A stretch of 64,000 nucleotides of DNA from Defluviicoccus sp. (GCA_022826125.1 JAJDVM010000311.1:1-64000); one strand, 5' to 3'; positions 17,829 to 28,046 are shown, counted from the stretch's first letter. The notes: generated by a model from the letters alone, not told the origin. Made by a program: numbers and translations.

Positions 17829-19001
17829 ATGAGGTTACGGATTGCTCTGATCGCGCCGGCGCTCGCGCTGGCGGCGACGCCGGGCCTGGCTCAGGAGAAA
17901 GAGATCAGGATCGGCTTCATCAACACCTTCTCGGGCGGCGCCGCAGTGTACGGCAAGCACCAGAAGGACGGTCTCGAGCTGGCGCTGGACCATCTCGGCC
18001 GCAAGATGGGCGGCCTCGACGTCAAGATGATCTACGGCGACGACCAGCGGAAGCCGGACGTGGGCCGCCAGCAGGCCGACAAGATGCTCAAGAAGGACAA
18101 GGTGCATGTCGTCGCCGGCATCACCTGGTCCAACGTGCTCGCGGCCGTGCAGAAGCGGGTCGTCCGCGCCAAGAAGATCCTGATCTCGACCAACGCCGGC
18201 TGGTCGGCCATGGCGGGCAAGAACTGCAGCCCGTATTTCTTCTCGACGTCCTGGAACAACGACCAGACGCCCGAGGCGATGGGCGAGCTGATGAACCAGG
18301 AGAAGCTCGACAACGTGTTCCTGATCTCGGCCAACTACCAGGCCGGCAAGGACATGCTGACCGGCTTCGAGCGGACCTATAAGGGCAATGTCAAGGGCCG
18401 CATCCTCTACCGCCTCGGCCAGCGCGACTATCAGGCGGAGATCTCGCAGATCCGCGCCGTCAAGCCCGGGGCGCTCTTCGGTTTCGTGCCGGGGCCGATG
18501 GGGATAGCGTTCATGAAGCAGTACCGGGCGGCCGGGCTGCACAAGACGATCCCGTTCTATTCGGTCTTCACCATCGACTACCTGACGCTTCCGGGCCACG
18601 GCAAGGCGGCGATCGGGACCTATCACACGTCGTACTGGAACAACGATTCCAAGGACCCGGTGAACCAGCGCTTCATCGCCGACTTCAAGAAGAAGTACGG
18701 CTATCACCCGTCGATCTTCTCGGCCCAGGCCTATGACATGCCGATGCTCGTCGACAGCGGCGTGAAGGGCGCGAAAGGGAATCCCAACGACGTCCGGGCG
18801 ATGATCGCGCAGATGGAAAAGGCCGACTTCCCGTCGACCCGCGGCAAGTTCGCGTACAACGTCAACCATATCCCGATCCAGAACTTCTACCGTCGGGAAG
18901 TCCGGGCGGACGCCGATGGCAACCCGGTGATCGTGACCACGGGTACGGTCTATGAGAACCACAAGGATTCCTACTACAAGCAGTGCAAGTTCAAGTGGTA
19001 G
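17829..19001 (+). CDS. Branched-chain amino acid-type ABC transporter substrate-binding protein (Liv system 1)
   Basis: Sec signal MRLRIALIAPALALAATPGLAQ; 'EIRIGFINTFSGGAAVYGKHQKDGLELAL'; followed by liv-like permease and ATPase genes. Confidence 0.9.
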   Translation: MRLRIALIAPALALAATPGLAQEKEIRIGFINTFSGGAAVYGKHQKDGLELALDHLGRKMGGLDVKMIYGDDQRKPDVGRQQADKMLKKDKVHVVAGITWSNVLAAVQKRVVRAKKILISTNAGWSAMAGKNCSPYFFSTSWNNDQTPEAMGELMNQEKLDNVFLISANYQAGKDMLTGFERTYKGNVKGRILYRLGQRDYQAEISQIRAVKPGALFGFVPGPMGIAFMKQYRAAGLHKTIPFYSVFTIDYLTLPGHGKAAIGTYHTSYWNNDSKDPVNQRFIADFKKKYGYHPSIFSAQAYDMPMLVDSGVKGAKGNPNDVRAMIAQMEKADFPSTRGKFAYNVNHIPIQNFYRREVRADADGNPVIVTTGTVYENHKDSYYKQCKFKW

Positions 19002-19015
19002 GCATGAGAGTGCGC

Positions 19016-19037
19016 GGCGGGGCCTGACGGCCCCGCC
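19016..19037 (+). terminator. GC-rich stem-loop between the substrate-binding and permease genes (attenuator or mRNA-stabilising hairpin)
   Basis: GGCGGGGCC-TGAC-GGCCCCGCC, perfect 9-bp arms, 15 nt past the substrate-binding gene stop, no T-tract. Confidence 0.6.
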
Positions 19038-19091
19038 CGATTCTCGCAACCCCGGCCACGCCCTCCGTAACAGACCGTTCCAGCAAAGCGC

Positions 19092-20015
19092 ATGACCTGG
19101 CTCCTGCTGATCGAGCAGACGTTGAACGGCGCCCAGTTCGGCGTCTTCCTGTTCCTGGTGTCCGCCGGGCTCACGCTGGTGCTCGGCATCATGAACGTGG
19201 TCAACCTGGCGCACGGCTCGCTGTTCATGCTGGGCGCCTATTACGCGGCGACGTTCTTCGGCCTGACCGGAAGCTTCCTGCTCGCCCTGGTCATCATGGT
19301 GCCGCTCGCCCTGATCAGCGGCATCGTCATCGAGGTGGTGGCGCTCAGGACGATGTACGACCGCGACCACATGGATCAGGTGCTGGCGACCTTCGGGCTG
19401 ATCCTGTTCTTCAACGAATCCGTCCGCCTGGTCTGGGGGCCGGAGAGCCAGCCCATGCCGGTGCCGGATTTCCTCGACGGCAGCGTCGAGATCCTGCCCG
19501 ACGCGCCCTATCCGGTGTTCCGTATCGTCGTGATCTTGGTCGGGCTGGCGGTCGGCGCGGGGCTCTATTTCCTCATCACGCGGACCAGGATCGGCATGCT
19601 GATCCGCGCCGGCGCCAGCAACCGGGCGATGGTGGGCGCGCTCGGCGTCAATATCCGGCTTCTCTACACCCTGGTGTTCGGTCTCGGCGCGATCCTCGCC
19701 GGCTTCGCCGGGATGATGGCCGGGCCGATCCAGTCGGTCGAGCCCGGCATGGGCGAGGACATGCTGATCCTCGCCTTCGTGGTGATCGTGATCGGCGGTA
19801 TCGGCTCGATCAGGGGGGCGGTCATCGCCTCGGTGCTGATCGGCATCGTCGAGGTGGTCGGGCGGTCCATCCTGCCCTTTGCGATGGCCAACTTCATGGG
19901 CGAGGACGCCGCCCAGACGGCGGGCCCCGCGGTCGCCTCGATGCTGATCTACGTGCTGATGGCGGCGGTGCTGTTCTTCAAACCGGCCGGGCTGTTCCCG
20001 GCGCAGGCGGGCTGA
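19092..20015 (+). CDS. Branched-chain amino acid-type ABC permease, LivH family
   Basis: 'QTLNGAQFGVFLFLVSAGLTLVLGIMNVVNLAHGSLFMLGAY' is characteristic of LivH. Confidence 0.95.
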   Translation: MTWLLLIEQTLNGAQFGVFLFLVSAGLTLVLGIMNVVNLAHGSLFMLGAYYAATFFGLTGSFLLALVIMVPLALISGIVIEVVALRTMYDRDHMDQVLATFGLILFFNESVRLVWGPESQPMPVPDFLDGSVEILPDAPYPVFRIVVILVGLAVGAGLYFLITRTRIGMLIRAGASNRAMVGALGVNIRLLYTLVFGLGAILAGFAGMMAGPIQSVEPGMGEDMLILAFVVIVIGGIGSIRGAVIASVLIGIVEVVGRSILPFAMANFMGEDAAQTAGPAVASMLIYVLMAAVLFFKPAGLFPAQAG

Positions 20016-20019
20016 GCCG

Positions 20020-20988
20020 ATGATAGACCGCATCAAGCTGATGTTCCTGTTCGGCGGCATCGCGATCTGCGCGCTGGTCCCGCCGGTGGCGGGCGCGATG
20101 GAGGACGACTTCTACGTCTCGCTGTTCGCGCGCATCATGATCTTCGCCATCGCCGCGGTGAGCCTCGACCTGATCCTCGGCTTCGGCGGCATGATCAGCT
20201 TCGGCCACGCCGCCTATCTGGGGCTCGGCGCCTACGCGGTCGGCATCTTCTCGTACTACGGGATCAACGACGGCTTCCTCCAGTTCTTCGTCGCCATCGT
20301 GGGCTCCGCCCTGGTGGCGCTGGTCATCGGGGCGATCTGCCTGAGGACGCGCGGGATCTATTTCATCATGATCACGCTCGCGCTCACCCAGATGCTCTAT
20401 TTCCTCGGCATCAGCCTGGAGGAGTACGGCGGCGACGACGGGCTCAATACCGACCGCAGCGAGTTCTTCGCCGGGTTCGACCTCTACGAGGAGGTCAACC
20501 TCTACTACCTGATCCTCGGTTTCCTGATCCTCTGCGTGTTCATCATGCACCGCGTCATCAACTCCCGTTTCGGGATGGTGGTGCGCGGCTGCCACGCCAA
20601 CGAGGACCGCATGCAGGCGATCGGGTTCCCGACCTTCCGCTACAAGCTGGCGGCCTTCGTGATCTCCGGCACGATGTGCGGCATCGCCGGTGCGCTGCTC
20701 GCCAACCTGACCGAGTTCGTCACCCCCGAGTTCATGCACTGGTTCCGCTCGGGCGAGATCATGATCATGGTGCTGGTGGGCGGCATGGGCTCCTTGTTCG
20801 GCCCCGCCTTCGGCGCCGCGATCTATCTCCTGTTCGAGGAATGGGTGCCGGACCTGATGGAGGCGGCCATCGCCGGCACCGGCGAGAACTGGCACTTCAT
20901 CTTCGGCCCGCTGCTGGTCATCCTGGTGCTGTTCGCCAAGCAGGGGCTGTGGGGGCTGATCCCCGACCGAAGCCGGCGCGATGGCTGA
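20020..20988 (+). CDS. Branched-chain amino acid-type ABC permease, LivM family
   Basis: 'AVSLDLILGFGGMISFGHAAYLGLGAYAVGI' LivM signature. Confidence 0.95.
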   Translation: MIDRIKLMFLFGGIAICALVPPVAGAMEDDFYVSLFARIMIFAIAAVSLDLILGFGGMISFGHAAYLGLGAYAVGIFSYYGINDGFLQFFVAIVGSALVALVIGAICLRTRGIYFIMITLALTQMLYFLGISLEEYGGDDGLNTDRSEFFAGFDLYEEVNLYYLILGFLILCVFIMHRVINSRFGMVVRGCHANEDRMQAIGFPTFRYKLAAFVISGTMCGIAGALLANLTEFVTPEFMHWFRSGEIMIMVLVGGMGSLFGPAFGAAIYLLFEEWVPDLMEAAIAGTGENWHFIFGPLLVILVLFAKQGLWGLIPDRSRRDG

Positions 20989-21734
20989 ACCCATCCTCAG
21001 GGTCGAGGGGCTCAACAAGAGCTTCGGCGGCGTCGTCGCCACGCACAATCTCGACTTCGAGGTCGAGCCGGGCGAGATCCATGCGGTGATCGGACCCAAC
21101 GGCGCCGGCAAGACGACCTTCGTCGCCCAGCTCTCCGGCATGCTCAAGCCCGACAGCGGCCGCATCTTCTTCGACGGCAACGACGTCACCGAGCTTTCGG
21201 CGCCGGCGCGCTCGCATGCCGGGCTCGCGCGCTCGTTCCAGATCACCAGCGTGTTCCGCAACTTCACCGCGCTGCAGAACGTGGCGCTCTCGATCCAGGC
21301 CCATTCCGGTCACAGCTTCCGAATGTGGAAGCCGGCGGCCACCGATGCCGAGCTCAACGATCCCGCGCAGGAGATCCTGGAACAGGTCGGTCTCGGCGCC
21401 CGCAGCGGCATCCTCGCCGCCAATCTCGCCCATGGCGAGCAGCGCCAGCTCGAGATCGCGATGGCGCTCGCCACCCGCCCCAGGATGTTGCTGCTCGACG
21501 AGCCGACCGCCGGGATGGGGCCGGAAGACACGCAGCGCATCACCCAGTTCCTGGCCGGGCTCAAGGGCACCTATTCGATGCTCCTGATCGAGCACGACAT
21601 GGACACCGTCTTCGCGCTCGCCGACCGCATCACCGTGCTGGTCTACGGCCGCGCCATCGCCACCGGCACGCCCGAGGCGATCCGCGCCAACGACGAGGTG
21701 AGGGCCGCCTATCTCGGCGAGGAGGAGGCGGAGA

Positions 21735-21742
<8 letters not shown>
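20981..21742 (+). CDS. ABC transporter ATP-binding protein, LivG family
   Basis: Walker A 'GPNGAGKTT', signature-like 'LAHGEQRQLEIAMALATRPRMLLLDEPTAGM'. Confidence 0.95.
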
Positions 21743-22436
<694 letters not shown>

Positions 22437-22489
22437 CCGCACGGCCCCGGGTGTCCCGGGAGCGGCGGCGCCGATCTATCTCCCGGTCG

Positions 22490-23689
22490 TCACGTCCTGA
22501 AATGCTTGGAGAGCTGGAGCCGCTGGCCCTGATAGCTCGAACCGATATCGCGGCCGTAGAGCCGGTCGGAAGTGTCGGTCAGCCGCAGGTAGCGGAGACC
22601 GCCGATGACCTGCTCGTGCTCCAGGAGGAACGGCACGTCGTGGCTGCGGACCTCCAGCACCGCGCGGCTGCCGCCGCCGCCGGCCTCAGCCCAGCCGAAG
22701 CCGGGGTCGAAGAAGCCGGCATAGTGGACGCGGAACTCCCCCACCTCGGTGTCGTAGGCGATCATCTCGGCGGCGTGGTCCGGCGGCACGGTAATCGCCT
22801 CCCGGGTCGACAGGACGTAGAAGTCGTCCGGGTTCAGGATAATCCCGCGTCCCGGCCGGGCATGGATCGGCTCCCAGAAATCCGCCGCGTCGTACTGCCC
22901 GACCAGGTCGACGTCGACGATTCCGGTGTGGTGTTTGGCGCGGTAGCCGATCAGGCTGCCCGGACCGTCCCCTTCCAGGTCGAGCCGGAGCGGAAGCCCG
23001 CCGTCCCTCTGTGACGCGCCCGACTCCATCTCGGGAGTTACCAGACCGATCCGGTCCTGCAATTGCCGCAGGTGGGACGCCGGAACGGCGGGCGTGCCGC
23101 GATGCAGGCGGAGCTGGCTCAGGCGGCTTCCCGTGCGCACCACGATCGAGAAGGTGCGCGGCGAAACCTCCGCGTAAAGCCGGCCCTGATAGCCGCGCGC
23201 GACGGCGTCGAAGCGGCTCGAACGGTCGGTGATCAGCCGGGTGAACACGTCGAGCCGGCCGGTCGAGCTTCGCGGGTTGGCGAACGCCGCGATCCGGTTG
23301 TCCAGCGCTAGGTGTTCGAGAAGGGGCACGATATAGACGCAGCCGCGCTCCAGCACCGCGCCGCCCTCGAGGTCGATCTCGTGCATGCCGAGCGCGTCGA
23401 CCTTCTCCTCTACCGTGGCACCGGGTCCGGGGAGGAAGCTCGCCTGCACCCGGTACGCGACCTGTCCGAGACGCAGATCGAGGCTTGCCGGCTGGATCAT
23501 GTCGGCGGGGAATTCCCGGGTCGATGAGATCGTCCGGTCGCGGATCAGCGCCGCGACGGTCTGCGACGGGAAGACGCCGGTTCCGGACGGAGAGGACGGC
23601 CCGCCGGACGGAAACAGGGAGTCGGAATTCACCGTTGGCGGCCCCGGATTGGAACTACGCGATCGCCGCGAAGGGTAGCGATTCCGCAC
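22490..23689 (-). CDS. 2'-deoxycytidine 5'-triphosphate deaminase (long, two-domain DCD family)
   Basis: 'IQPASLDLRLGQVAYRV', 'NPRSSTGRLDVFTRLI', second half 'GRGIILNPDDFYVLSTREAITVPPDHAAEMIAYD...HYAGFFDPGFGW'. The start codon is uncertain. Confidence 0.85.
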   Translation of the reverse strand: MRNRYPSRRSRSSNPGPPTVNSDSLFPSGGPSSPSGTGVFPSQTVAALIRDRTISSTREFPADMIQPASLDLRLGQVAYRVQASFLPGPGATVEEKVDALGMHEIDLEGGAVLERGCVYIVPLLEHLALDNRIAAFANPRSSTGRLDVFTRLITDRSSRFDAVARGYQGRLYAEVSPRTFSIVVRTGSRLSQLRLHRGTPAVPASHLRQLQDRIGLVTPEMESGASQRDGGLPLRLDLEGDGPGSLIGYRAKHHTGIVDVDLVGQYDAADFWEPIHARPGRGIILNPDDFYVLSTREAITVPPDHAAEMIAYDTEVGEFRVHYAGFFDPGFGWAEAGGGGSRAVLEVRSHDVPFLLEHEQVIGGLRYLRLTDTSDRLYGRDIGSSYQGQRLQLSKHFRT

Positions 23690-23712
23690 CAGCGATCAAC
23701 GGCGCCGGATTT

Positions 23713-23796
23713 CCCCGTCATTTCGACCGGAGCGCGAAGCGGAGACATCCCGTGCCCATTTCTCCCCTCCGCCTCCCCTTGATCGAAATGACGGGG
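23713..23796. repeat. Palindromic intergenic element with 14-bp perfect inverted termini
   Basis: CCCCGTCATTTCGA (23713-23726) and TCGAAATGACGGGG (23783-23796). Confidence 0.75.
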
Positions 23797-23806
23797 GGAC
23801 AGCGAT

Positions 23807-23858
23807 GGTTTAAGCCTAAAATAAATTGCGTCCCGTCGGAGATTGGTTTAGGCATAAA
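23807..23858 (+). promoter_or_regulatory. Two operator-like direct repeats upstream of the salicylyl-CoA hydroxylase-like gene
   Basis: GGTTTAAGCCTAAA (23807-23820) and GGTTTAGGCATAAA (23845-23858), 38 bp apart in an AT-rich stretch. Confidence 0.5.
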
Positions 23859-23892
23859 GCAATTTTCCGCACGCGGACCGGAGGGCGGGGCG

Positions 23893-26298
23893 ATGAAGAT
23901 CGAGGTGATCGGCGGCGGACCGGCCGGGCTCTATTTCTCCCTCCTGATGAAGGCGAACGATCCCGACCACGAGATCACGATCTACGAGCAGAACCGGCAC
24001 GACGACACGTTCGGCTTCGGAGTGGTGTTCTCGGCCGAGACGCTGGGCCATTTCCGCGACTACGACGCCGCGAGCTACGACGCGATCCGATCCGGGTTCG
24101 CCTACTGGGACGACATCGACATCTTCTTCAAGGGTCGCAGGACCACATCCGGCGGGCACGGGTTCTGCGGCATGTCGCGCAAGGCGCTTCTGCTTCTTCT
24201 CCAGGAGCGCTGCCGCGAGCTCGGCGTATCCATGGAGTTCCAGCGCGAGATCCGCTCGCTCGACGATCTCCCCGACGCGGACCTGGTGATCGCCTGCAAT
24301 GGGATCAACAGCTGGGTCCGCGAGGACTATGCCGCCGACTTCCGGCCCAGCTACGACTGGCGGCCCAACAAGTTCGTCTGGCTCGGCAGCACCCGGCCGC
24401 TGCCCGCCTTTACCTTCGATTTCCGCGAGAACGACGCCGGCATCTGGAACCTCCACGCCTATCAGTACGACGCCGATATGAGCACCTGGATCGTCGAGAC
24501 CACCGCCGAAACCTTCGCCCGCGCCGGTCTGGAGGACGAGGACGAGGAGGCGACCGTCGCCTATGTAAGCGCGCTCTACGAGGACCTGCTCAACGGCCAT
24601 CCGGTGATTACCAACCGCTCGTTCTGGCGCAACTTCCCAACCATCCGCTGCGAGACCTGGGTGCGCGGCAACATGGTGATCATGGGCGATGCCGCCCACA
24701 CGGCGCATTTCTCCATCGGGTCGGGCACCAAGCTCGCGATGGAGGACGCGATCGCGCTCTACGAGGAGTTCCGCGCGCACGACGACAACGTGGCCGCCGC
24801 GCTCGCCGCCTACGACGTCAACCGGCGCGACGAGGTCGGACGCCTGCAGCACGCGGCGGAGGTCTCGCTCGCCTGGTTCGAGCAGGTCGAGCGTTACTGG
24901 GACATGGATCCGACCCAGTTCGCCTTCAGCCTCCTGTCCCGTTCCAAGGCGATCACCTACGACAATCTGCGAACCCGGGACGCGGACTTCATCGCCGTCG
25001 TCGACCGGGACTTCGCCGCCGGGGTCGCCGAGCGTGAGAACCTGCCCGAGGTCGCCGAAACGCCGCCGCCGCCGATGTTCGCCCCCTTCACGATCGGCAA
25101 CATGCGGCTCCAGAACCGCGTCGTCGTCGCCCCGATGTGCCAGTACTGCGCCGAGGACGGGGTGCCGGGGGATTGGCACTACGTCCACCTCACCAGCCGG
25201 GCGCTGGGCGGCGCCGGGCTGGTCTATACCGAGATGGCCTGCATCGCCCCGGACGCGCGGATCACGCCCGGCTGCGCTGGCATCTGGAACGACGGCCAGG
25301 AGGCGGCGTGGAAGCGTATCGCCGATTTCGCGCACGACTACACGGCCGCGAAGCTCTGCATCCAGATCGGCCACGCCGGGCGCAAGGGCGCGACGAAGCT
25401 CGCCTGGGAGGGGATCGACCAGCCGCTGGAGGTGGGGGCGTGGGAAATCGTCGCCCCGTCGCCGCTGCCCTATCTGCCCAATTCCGTCGTTCCGCGCGAA
25501 ATGGACCGGGCTGACATGGACCGGGTGAAGGCGGAGTTCGTCGCCGCCTTCGAACGCGCTGCGCGGGCCGGTTTCGACATGGCCGAGCTCCACTGCGCGC
25601 ACGGCTACCTGCTGGGCGGGTTCCTCTCTCCCTTCACCAACCGGCGGACCGACGAATACGGCGGCAGCCTGGAGAACCGGCTCCGCTACCCGCTCGAGGT
25701 GTTCGATGCCGTGCAGGAGGCTTGGCCCGCCGACCGGCCGATCTCGATCCGCATCTCCGCGCACGACTGGGTGCCGGGCGGCAACGAGGGCGACGACGCG
25801 GTGGCGATCGCGAAGGCCTTCGCCCGGCATGGCGTCGATCTGGTCAACGTCTCGACCGGCCAGACCGCGTCCGAGGAACGGCCGGTCTACGGGCGCATGT
25901 TCCAGACGCCGTTCTCCGAGCAGGTGCGGATCGAGGCGGGCGTGCCGACGCTGGTCGCGGGCAACATCTTCACCTGGGACCAGGTCAACACCATCGTCGC
26001 CGCCGGGCGCGCCGACCTGGTCGCGCTAGCCCGCACCCACCTCTACAACCCCAACTTCACCCAGCAGGCGGCGGCCTGGTACGGCTGGGACCCGGTGCCG
26101 TGGCCCGACCAGTATCTGTCCGCCAAGTTCGCCGCTTTCCGCCAGTTCGCGCGCGACCGACAGGCGATCGAGGAGCTGCGCGAGGCCGCCAAACCCGCCG
26201 AGCCCGCGGCCCGGCGCCAGTTCCGCCGCGACGCCGGCGCCGAGGAATGGGAGACCAAGGGCGCCGCCGCGGCGAGCGTGGAAACGGCTGGCGGCTGA
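23893..26298 (+). CDS. Bifunctional salicylyl-CoA 5-hydroxylase/oxidoreductase-like protein (FAD monooxygenase + OYE-family fusion)
   Basis: N-term GxGxxG FAD site 'VIGGGPAGLYFSLLMK' and 'VIMGDAAHTAHFSIGSGTKLAMEDA'; C-term OYE domain 'FTIGNMRLQNRVVVAPMCQYCAEDG...IQIGHAGRKG...LHCAHGYLLGGFLSP'. 2-aminobenzoyl-CoA monooxygenase/reductase is a close alternative. Confidence 0.8.
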   Translation: MKIEVIGGGPAGLYFSLLMKANDPDHEITIYEQNRHDDTFGFGVVFSAETLGHFRDYDAASYDAIRSGFAYWDDIDIFFKGRRTTSGGHGFCGMSRKALLLLLQERCRELGVSMEFQREIRSLDDLPDADLVIACNGINSWVREDYAADFRPSYDWRPNKFVWLGSTRPLPAFTFDFRENDAGIWNLHAYQYDADMSTWIVETTAETFARAGLEDEDEEATVAYVSALYEDLLNGHPVITNRSFWRNFPTIRCETWVRGNMVIMGDAAHTAHFSIGSGTKLAMEDAIALYEEFRAHDDNVAAALAAYDVNRRDEVGRLQHAAEVSLAWFEQVERYWDMDPTQFAFSLLSRSKAITYDNLRTRDADFIAVVDRDFAAGVAERENLPEVAETPPPPMFAPFTIGNMRLQNRVVVAPMCQYCAEDGVPGDWHYVHLTSRALGGAGLVYTEMACIAPDARITPGCAGIWNDGQEAAWKRIADFAHDYTAAKLCIQIGHAGRKGATKLAWEGIDQPLEVGAWEIVAPSPLPYLPNSVVPREMDRADMDRVKAEFVAAFERAARAGFDMAELHCAHGYLLGGFLSPFTNRRTDEYGGSLENRLRYPLEVFDAVQEAWPADRPISIRISAHDWVPGGNEGDDAVAIAKAFARHGVDLVNVSTGQTASEERPVYGRMFQTPFSEQVRIEAGVPTLVAGNIFTWDQVNTIVAAGRADLVALARTHLYNPNFTQQAAAWYGWDPVPWPDQYLSAKFAAFRQFARDRQAIEELREAAKPAEPAARRQFRRDAGAEEWETKGAAAASVETAGG

Positions 26299-26326
26299 GC
26301 GGAGACCGCGACCGCCCGCGGGTCTC

Positions 26327-26671
26327 CTAGGACGCGCGTGACAGGTCCCCGCGTCCCTCGGACCGATCCTCGCCCAATGCCCTGATCACGGCCTCGGGGT
26401 TCCGGTCGATGACAGTCAGCAACACGCGGGCCGCGCGGTCAGGGACGCGGCGCCCCTGTTCCCATTCCTGAATGGCGCGCACATCGAGACCGAAACGGTC
26501 GGCGAATTTCTGCCGGCTCAGGCGCAGCCGCTTCCGAAGCGCGACAATCCGTTCGGCGGCGGGATCGTCGACGATCCGGTGCGACAATGCTGCCTCGCCG
26601 CGAACATGGGCAAGAACTTCCCCCAGCGCGGTTTCGATCTCGCGACCGAGCGCCGTACGTTCGTTTGTCAT
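26327..26671 (-). CDS. NadS/XRE-like helix-turn-helix antitoxin or regulator
   Basis: 'IVALRKRLRLSRQKFADRFGLDVRAIQEWEQGRRVPDRAARVLLTVIDRNPEAVIRAL'. Alternative ATG at 26701. Confidence 0.75.
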   Translation of the reverse strand: MTNERTALGREIETALGEVLAHVRGEAALSHRIVDDPAAERIVALRKRLRLSRQKFADRFGLDVRAIQEWEQGRRVPDRAARVLLTVIDRNPEAVIRALGEDRSEGRGDLSRAS

Positions 26672-26846
26672 TCTTCGGCGGACTCCTTCTGAATGCGGCA
26701 TTGCCGCAATATAATCAACCACGCCCGGTCTTGCGTCGGGGCAGGGCATTTTACGCGGCCCGATCGTGCGCAGCCGATCCAACGCTTGGTGGCCATCCCG
26801 TCCCGTACTATGCAAAATGGGCGTGGAGCGGTCGGGAGATAGGGCG

Positions 26847-28046
26847 ATGGCGGCGGTCGGCGACGATCTTTCGGGAGCAGTCGCGGAACTGAGACAGAGT
26901 GCCGAGGCCGCCGCCGGGGAGTTCAGGGCGCGGGTTCCCCGGGCCGAGAGCGACCGGCGCGTGCCGGCCGAGAACATGGCCCGGATCCGCGAATCCGGCC
27001 TGCTCCGCGTCATCCAGGCGCGCAATTGCGGCGGTCACGAGCTGTCGATGCGCGCCCATCTCGACGTGATTTCGGCTATCGCGGAGGGCTGCTCGTCCAC
27101 CGCCTGGGTGCTGGGCGTGATGCACGCCCACAGCTGGATGATGGCGCATTTCCCCGGCGAGGCGCGCGAGGACGTCTACGGCGCCGATCCAGACACGATG
27201 GTCTCCGCCGTGATCGCGCCGCGCGGCAAGGCGGTGCTCAACGGCGACGGGTCGTGCAGCGTGAGCGGGTTCTGGCCGTTCGGTTCGGGCTGCGAGCACG
27301 CCGCCTGGATGCTCCTGGGCGCGGAGGTGCTGGATTCTTCGGGCGACGTGGTCGACCTCGCCGACTTCCTGGTGCCCACGAGCGACGTCGACATCCAGGA
27401 CGACTGGTTCGTCGCCGGGCTTTCCGGCACCGGAAGCTGCTCGGTCAAGGTCGACGGGCTCAGCGTGCCCGCGCATCGGCGGCTGTCGATCCCGGCCCTG
27501 ATCGAGGGCAAGACACCCGGCATGGAAGAGGGTTACGACGGCTGGCTGCACAAGGCCGAGGCGGTGCCGGTGCTGGCGCTCTGCATCTGCGGCGCGGCGC
27601 TGGGACTCGGACGCGCGGCGCTCGCCGAGTTCCGCGGGTCCGTCCAGGACAAGCCGGTCGCCTATACGCCGCACATCCATTCCGAATGGTCGGCCACCCA
27701 CATCAAGCTCGGGGAGGCCGCATCCTTGATCGACGCGGCGCACCTGATGCTCTACCGGGTGGCCGACGACATCGACTCCCACGCGCGGTCGGGCACGCCG
27801 ATGACCATGGAGATGCGCGCCCGCATCCGCATGGACTGCTCGCAGGGGGTACGGTTCGCGCTCGACGGCGCGGAAAAGCTGTTCCTGATGGCCGGCGGCT
27901 CCAGCCTCGCGCTCCGGAGCCCGCTGCAGCAGGCTTCGCGCGACCTGCACGCGATCAACATGCACGGGCTTCTGCTGCCGGAAGCGAGCGCCGAACTCTA
28001 CGGCCGCGTGCTGCTGGGTCTGGAACCCAACACCATTTTGATTTGA
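26847..28046 (+). CDS. Acyl-CoA dehydrogenase-fold flavin-dependent monooxygenase-like protein
   Basis: 'AEGCSSTAWVLGVMHAHSWMMAHFP', 'GFWPFGSGCEHAAWMLLGAEV', 'FVAGLSGTGSCSVKVDGLSVPAHR' resemble the hydroxylase branch of the acyl-CoA dehydrogenase superfamily. Confidence 0.75.
   Translation: MAAVGDDLSGAVAELRQSAEAAAGEFRARVPRAESDRRVPAENMARIRESGLLRVIQARNCGGHELSMRAHLDVISAIAEGCSSTAWVLGVMHAHSWMMAHFPGEAREDVYGADPDTMVSAVIAPRGKAVLNGDGSCSVSGFWPFGSGCEHAAWMLLGAEVLDSSGDVVDLADFLVPTSDVDIQDDWFVAGLSGTGSCSVKVDGLSVPAHRRLSIPALIEGKTPGMEEGYDGWLHKAEAVPVLALCICGAALGLGRAALAEFRGSVQDKPVAYTPHIHSEWSATHIKLGEAASLIDAAHLMLYRVADDIDSHARSGTPMTMEMRARIRMDCSQGVRFALDGAEKLFLMAGGSSLALRSPLQQASRDLHAINMHGLLLPEASAELYGRVLLGLEPNTILI

Noticed and set aside
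17835-20060. 741-aa minus-strand ORF opposite the Liv system 1 binding protein and permease
   Set aside because: His/Asp/Arg/Gln-rich low-complexity translation, mirror of well-supported genes; a high-GC antisense ORF artefact.
23848-25830. 660-aa minus-strand ORF opposite the FMO/OYE fusion
   Set aside because: Antisense artefact; the plus-strand protein has intact FAD and OYE motifs.
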